A model generated the notes under the pieces. That model was not told the DNA's origin and searched no databases. It saw nothing but the letters and a program-made list of their open reading frames with translations. A stretch of DNA of 30,165 nucleotides, from assembly GCA_030374805.1 (NCBI GenBank), contig JARGSG010000157.1, positions 1-30,165 of the forward strand, read 5' to 3'. The translations under genes were made by a program, and so were the position numbers. Below, in pieces: positions 27,104-30,165 of this stretch. The first letter of the stretch is position 1; each line of letters opens with the position of its first letter. This stretch comes from Gracilaria gracilis (Eukaryota; Rhodophyta; Florideophyceae; Gracilariales; Gracilariaceae).

Positions 27104-27310
27104 CTCGGCGGCTAGGGGCTGCCCGTTTGGGGGTCGTTTCCAATGCTGGAATTAGCAGGAGAGAAATTTTGGTATATCTGATCCTCCCGCCGTGAGCATA
27201 TTGAGAACCGAAGGGCCCCAAAGTTTGTCTACAAAAAGGCTAGCCGAAGATCTCCCCTTTCCTGGATAGTGGTGGAGCTTCTCATTCTACGCTTCTTGAA
27301 GACCAATGGT

Positions 27311-27526
27311 CTAGGTTTGCGGGATTACTAGGTTCTTCCTTTTCTTACGAGACTGCTCTTCGCCTTCTTCATCTGAATTGTTGGATGAAATGTGGTGCTG
27401 TCTGGCAGCTACCTGGCTTGCAATCAGGGCGGCGATGGTGCCTGGATTTGCTTCTGTCTGCCCCAACTGGGGCAGTGTGAGCGGCAGCACCGGCGGCGGA
27501 TTGTCGAAAACCGGTGACGCAGCCAT
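27311..27526 (-). CDS. Short frame with acidic patch and nuclear-localisation-like tail
   Basis: 71 residues from ATG 27524-27526 (the frame extends to a GTG at 27568). A Pro/Leu-rich start is followed by a helix (GTIAALIASQVAARQ), then SDEEGEEQSRKKRKN, an acidic cluster next to a basic cluster resembling a nuclear localisation signal. It probably encodes the first product, or N-terminus, of the adjacent decayed retroelement. No family is recognised. Confidence 0.4.
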   Translation of the reverse strand: MAASPVFDNPPPVLPLTLPQLGQTEANPGTIAALIASQVAARQHHISSNNSDEEGEEQSRKKRKNLVIPQT

Positions 27527-27868
27527 TGTTTGGATCGGGTGTTTCAGGCGCTGACGTAAAACTGCCACATGATAGCGATAGCGGCTGCTTTTGATGGGTT
27601 CGTCGGTGTTCTCGGAATGCTAGTTTAGTATGCTAGATGGCTAGTTATGAAAATAAAAGTCCGAAAAAAGTAGCAATTTCGCAGATCGCGCTAGTTGGCA
27701 AAGCAAAAATTTTTTTTTTGGAAATCGCATTTCCACGTGCCGCAGTTGAACTCCATTTGTTGAAGTTGTATGCTAGTTTGCAGTTCGTGCGCCACTGCCC
27801 GTTACCTCACATTCGTCGCACTCGTCAAAATCACTCAAAAAATTTACTCTCAGGTCACCAGCGCTGGT
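27527..27868. other. Junction between two minus-strand element-like units
   Basis: AT-rich DNA with an A/T10 run at 27705-27719 and the phrase TATGCTAGTTT/GCTAGTTTAGTATGCTAG recurring at 27616-27635 and 27768-27779. I see no gene. It may contain the start of the retroelement. Confidence 0.4.
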
Positions 27869-28168
27869 TTACTCCAACTCGGCATTCGGATCCTGAGTCT
27901 CAGTGTCCCTAACCGTGAAGTTAAAGAAGTCCAACGGACAACTCTCCCCATTCTGGTACACCCTCCTAGCCCCAAAGCGGCTTCCAACCCCTCCCAGCCT
28001 CTTCTCCTCCTGCTCCTCCAATATACGCTCCGCCGTCCTCGCAGCCGCCGTCGCACTCCCGAAACCCACCAACGGCGCGCCACCCGGCAGTTGCGGCGGC
28101 ACAAACACCTTCCCATCCTCGTCCACCACCACCCCACCCTTTCTCTTCTTCTTCAGTCGACTCCCCAC
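27869..28168 (-). pseudogene. C-terminal fragment of an uncharacterised protein
   Basis: An open frame of 100 residues with no ATG: a basic start (SRLKKKRKGG), a short GKVFVPPQLPGG segment, then a helix (AAARTAERILEEQEEKRLGG) and a regular-looking terminus ending at a TAG at 27869. It overlaps the end of the coiled-coil frame (stop at 28153) by 16 bp in another frame. Most likely it is the continuation of that protein after a frame change or a very short intron. Confidence 0.45.
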
Positions 28169-28629
28169 ACCTTCTCCTCCCTTATCTTCTCCCCCCTCTC
28201 CCTCACACTCCCTCGCCCACCCCGAGAACCAGGCGTCACAGGCGACCCTTTACCTGCTCCCTCTCCCACCCCTACTCCCCCTCCCCTCACCATTTCCTTT
28301 AAATCCATCAGCAATTTGCACGCCTTCTCCACCTGTCCCACTTGCTCCTCTAACACTTCAACCCTACCCTTGAGCCCCATGTTCTCCTTTCGCAGCCTCC
28401 CCATCTCCCTCCCCACGCACTCCAACATCCCATTCACATGTCCCACAGCCCCCACCCCAGTCAACTTCATCCTCTTCCGTATCGTCGAAATCAATTCCAT
28501 CGGCACCTCAACCTCCGACACACTCAGCACCACCCCTCCCATGTCTGCCACCATTTCCGACAGCATGTCGTCAAAGTGCTCCTTCAAACTCTCCCCAAGC
28601 TTCCTCACCCGTTCCTCCATCTCCCCCAT
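28153..28629 (-). CDS. Coiled-coil protein fragment
   Basis: 158 residues from ATG 28627-28629; the frame is open to about 28719 without another ATG. Residues 1-40 and 75-130 have clear heptad patterns (MEERVRKLGESLKEHFDDML; MGRLRKENMGLKGRVEVLEEQVGQVEKACKLLMDLKEM), followed by a Gly/Val-rich linker and a basic end. Very high purine content on the coding strand gives pyrimidine-rich shadow frames on the plus strand. Probably part of one larger minus-strand gene or gag-like protein with the neighbouring frames. Confidence 0.5.
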   Translation of the reverse strand: MGEMEERVRKLGESLKEHFDDMLSEMVADMGGVVLSVSEVEVPMELISTIRKRMKLTGVGAVGHVNGMLECVGREMGRLRKENMGLKGRVEVLEEQVGQVEKACKLLMDLKEMVRGGGVGVGEGAGKGSPVTPGSRGGRGSVRERGEKIREEKVWGVD

Positions 28630-28943
28630 AAACCTTCTCTCCGGTCCTCTTCCTCCATCCCCATCCCCATCACCTCCACCGCCTCCTCCATCCCCATTAC
28701 AAACCCTCTGACTCACACAAACCCTTCAGTACCCCCTCCCTCCCGCGGCGGCGTCTCTGGCATTTCCATCTTATGCAGCAGAGCCATTAGCTCCTCGTCA
28801 CCAACGTATCCATTCGACATCCCGAGAAAAGACGGCGTCCGGCGATAAACGACTTGAACAGGCCTGAGCGACTTACCACAACCATCGTACGAGATAGCCT
28901 CTTCAAACTCTTGTCATCCGTCACATACATATTATGTGACCTC

Positions 28944-29924
28944 TCACATACCCATATCATAAAATAGCTTCCCCCGGAGGCCATCATGGAGAATCCTGGA
29001 TTCTCCCCATTGCTCTTCTCCACATTCGTCAACTCGGAAATTGGTGTGCAACACCTGCCTCGGGCATCCCTCCCCCGTACACAACACACGTCTTCCTGTT
29101 TCTGGCGCATACATCTTCTTCTTCGCCCTACTGTTGTTACACAGACGAAGAGCGGCTGCTATCTGCCCAAACCTAGCATCCAACAACGCCCTCTTTCTCA
29201 CCATCATCACAACCTTCTCATCCGATTCCATGTAATCCAAAATCCCCTTCTTCGTGGTAATGTATCGCCCAATGCCCTGCATCTTATCCCCCGCGTCCTT
29301 CCCATCTCCCGCATTGATGATAGGGTTCCATCTCTTGCGGTTCTCCTCGAACTTGAAGTCCGGCTGTTCCAAGAAATCCTTTTGAAAGAACTCCAACATA
29401 CTCTCTGTCACATCTTCATCCAACACCACCCCCCTCTTCTTCGCCTCATCTGACATGCCTTCGTCACTTCCAAATTCCTCTAGCACACAGAATTCTCTCT
29501 CCATCAACTCCATTCTCTTCGCTGCAAAATACTCTCGCGCGAGGTCATCCCTCTCCAGCGCCGCCATCCAAAGAGCCTCTTCCTCCCCTTTCGTCTTTCC
29601 CTTCAACGGCAGCTTCACCCCAAGAACTGGTTCCTTCGTAGTGCCGAGTTCCTTGTGCACATTCTGGGCTGCATGCCAGCACACCGCGTGATGCACCCCC
29701 CTCAAATCCTCCACCGTTAAACACCTCGCCCTATGCTGCTTTTGTAGGTGAACCATATCCATCCACGGGTGCTGGGGTTTCACAGCATTCTTCCCTTCCG
29801 GCCACTCACTCGGCAGTGCACTCACCATATTTGTCCACGACATATCTGATCCCCCGGTGTACTCCCCAGCTGTCTTCATCCCCTTCGGGAGAACATCCGG
29901 ATTGTTATCCTCAAAGCTACGCAT
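28944..29924 (-). CDS. Uncharacterised 326-residue protein, gag-like or host gene
   Basis: ATG 29922-29924 to a TGA at 28944. Hydrophilic and helix-rich, with several Trp/Met residues (for example PQHPWMDMVHLQKQHRARCL). Near the C-terminus is a cluster of Cys/His residues (VLCTGEGCPRQVLHTNFRVDECG) that could bind zinc. An in-phase region in a second frame (29000-28790, containing MIWVCERSHNMYVTDDKSLK) looks like its continuation and contains a GTAAGT donor at 28871-28876. Either the gene continues by frameshift or splicing, or it is decaying. I recognise no family. Its position next to retroelement frames of the same orientation suggests an element, but the codon pattern would also fit a host gene. 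Confidence 0.6.
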   Translation of the reverse strand: MRSFEDNNPDVLPKGMKTAGEYTGGSDMSWTNMVSALPSEWPEGKNAVKPQHPWMDMVHLQKQHRARCLTVEDLRGVHHAVCWHAAQNVHKELGTTKEPVLGVKLPLKGKTKGEEEALWMAALERDDLAREYFAAKRMELMEREFCVLEEFGSDEGMSDEAKKRGVVLDEDVTESMLEFFQKDFLEQPDFKFEENRKRWNPIINAGDGKDAGDKMQGIGRYITTKKGILDYMESDEKVVMMVRKRALLDARFGQIAAALRLCNNSRAKKKMYAPETGRRVLCTGEGCPRQVLHTNFRVDECGEEQWGESRILHDGLRGKLFYDMGM

Positions 29925-30165
29925 TCCTCCTTCACCTTCCCCCCCGGTTCATCCCCAACAAATCCACTATCCTTCTCACTACTATCACTCTCCTCCTCGC
30001 CTTCACTGGACGACATCACATTGATTTTCTGCTTCTTAAAGAACTTCTTCAATGCCGTCCTCGTCATTTTCCTGAACAGGTTAACAACCTCCAAAGGTAT
30101 GTCCACAGAAAAAATGTTTACCCGTACCGTTCCTTCTTCGCTTCGGGCAGGTTGCACATCATCTT
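29876..30165 (-). CDS. Partial upstream frame with acidic/basic N-terminal region
   Basis: The frame is open from the right window edge, so its start is not seen. It contains a basic stretch (MTRTALKKFFKKQKINV) followed by an acidic Ser-rich stretch (SSSEGEEESDSSEKDSG), then DEPGG, and stops at 29876. It overlaps the 326-residue frame by 49 bases. Moving one base back within the run of seven G residues (minus strand; C at 29939-29945) would connect the two. The basic-then-acidic design is common in nuclear or gag-like proteins. No family is assigned. Confidence 0.45.
   Translation of the reverse strand, partial: DDVQPARSEEGTVRVNIFSVDIPLEVVNLFRKMTRTALKKFFKKQKINVMSSSEGEEESDSSEKDSGFVGDEPGGKVKEECVALRITIRMFSRRG

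Larger units (their letters stand above)
24328..27526 (-). mobile_element. Decayed retroelement with reverse transcriptase
   Basis: On the minus strand the order is: a short frame with an acidic/basic tail (27526-27311), helical gag-like frames (27103-26518), a reverse transcriptase spread over several frames (26517-25031), then the stem-loop block. No integrase, protease, RNase H, endonuclease or long terminal repeats were recognised, so the class is uncertain. The outer limits are approximate: the right boundary lies somewhere in 27527-27868. Confidence 0.65.

Noticed and set aside
27903..29691. Long Pro/Ser/His-rich plus-strand frames
   Set aside because: Antisense shadows of purine-rich minus-strand coding frames; they lack signals and normal composition.
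1..30165. tRNA, rRNA and CRISPR arrays
   Set aside because: No TFC-arm-like GGTTCRA context with a matching acceptor, no ribosomal sequence and no spaced direct repeats were found by eye. The only regular arrays are the WD40 units and the 13-bp minisatellite.

Overview
The window is eukaryotic nuclear DNA. Long single-exon genes are scattered among AT-rich intergenic DNA. TATA boxes and AATAAA signals sit at plausible distances, and there are secreted or membrane proteins, an NB-ARC/WD40 protein and several classes of eukaryotic transposable element. My best guess is an alga with few introns, possibly a red alga. This rests on gene architecture and a fragment resembling opine dehydrogenase; it is an inference, and the species is unknown.

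Layout. 1-3250: mostly unreadable DNA with a GC-rich island (about 1780-2620) that carries a GGT/GTT microsatellite and, at its left edge, a dinucleotide-binding N-terminus like opine dehydrogenase. 3251-3612: a small arginine-rich secreted peptide gene (minus) with a TATA box. 3977-4038: a long hairpin. 4651-6792: a 713-residue cysteine-rich secretory/membrane protein (plus). 6805-10034: AT-rich DNA with a few candidate exons and one copy of a dispersed hairpin repeat. 10035-10973: a complete but internally deleted pogo-like DNA transposon with TA target duplication and a 92-residue DNA-binding transposase remnant. 12293-16459: a 1,388-residue NB-ARC/WD40 (NLR-like) protein (minus) with about ten near-identical WD40 repeats. 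16771-17049: a dense run of short stem-loops upstream of that gene.

17372-21645 is the most interesting object: a complete 4,274-bp piggyBac transposon with exact TTAA target duplications and identical 16-bp terminal repeats. Just inside each end is a hairpin with the same loop, while the two stems differ in sequence but both pair perfectly. It carries an intact 679-residue transposase (minus). It also carries two plus-strand cargo units: a small protein whose C-terminal half resembles the zinc-binding ballast domain of the P2X7 receptor, and a TATA-driven reading frame with two hydrophobic segments that is interrupted by in-frame stops. A 13-bp minisatellite lies between the two cargo units.

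21650-24124 is AT-rich with a second copy of the dispersed hairpin repeat. 24125-24337 holds a possible two-exon gene start. It abuts 24328-25030, a block of about twenty consecutive stem-loops that forms the 3' flank of a decayed retroelement (reverse transcriptase and gag-like frames, minus strand, to about 27526). 27869-30165 holds a second set of minus-strand frames (an acidic/basic N-terminus, a 326-residue protein, a coiled-coil protein and a C-terminal piece). They are either one gene broken by frameshifts or splicing, or the gag-like region of another element that runs off the window.
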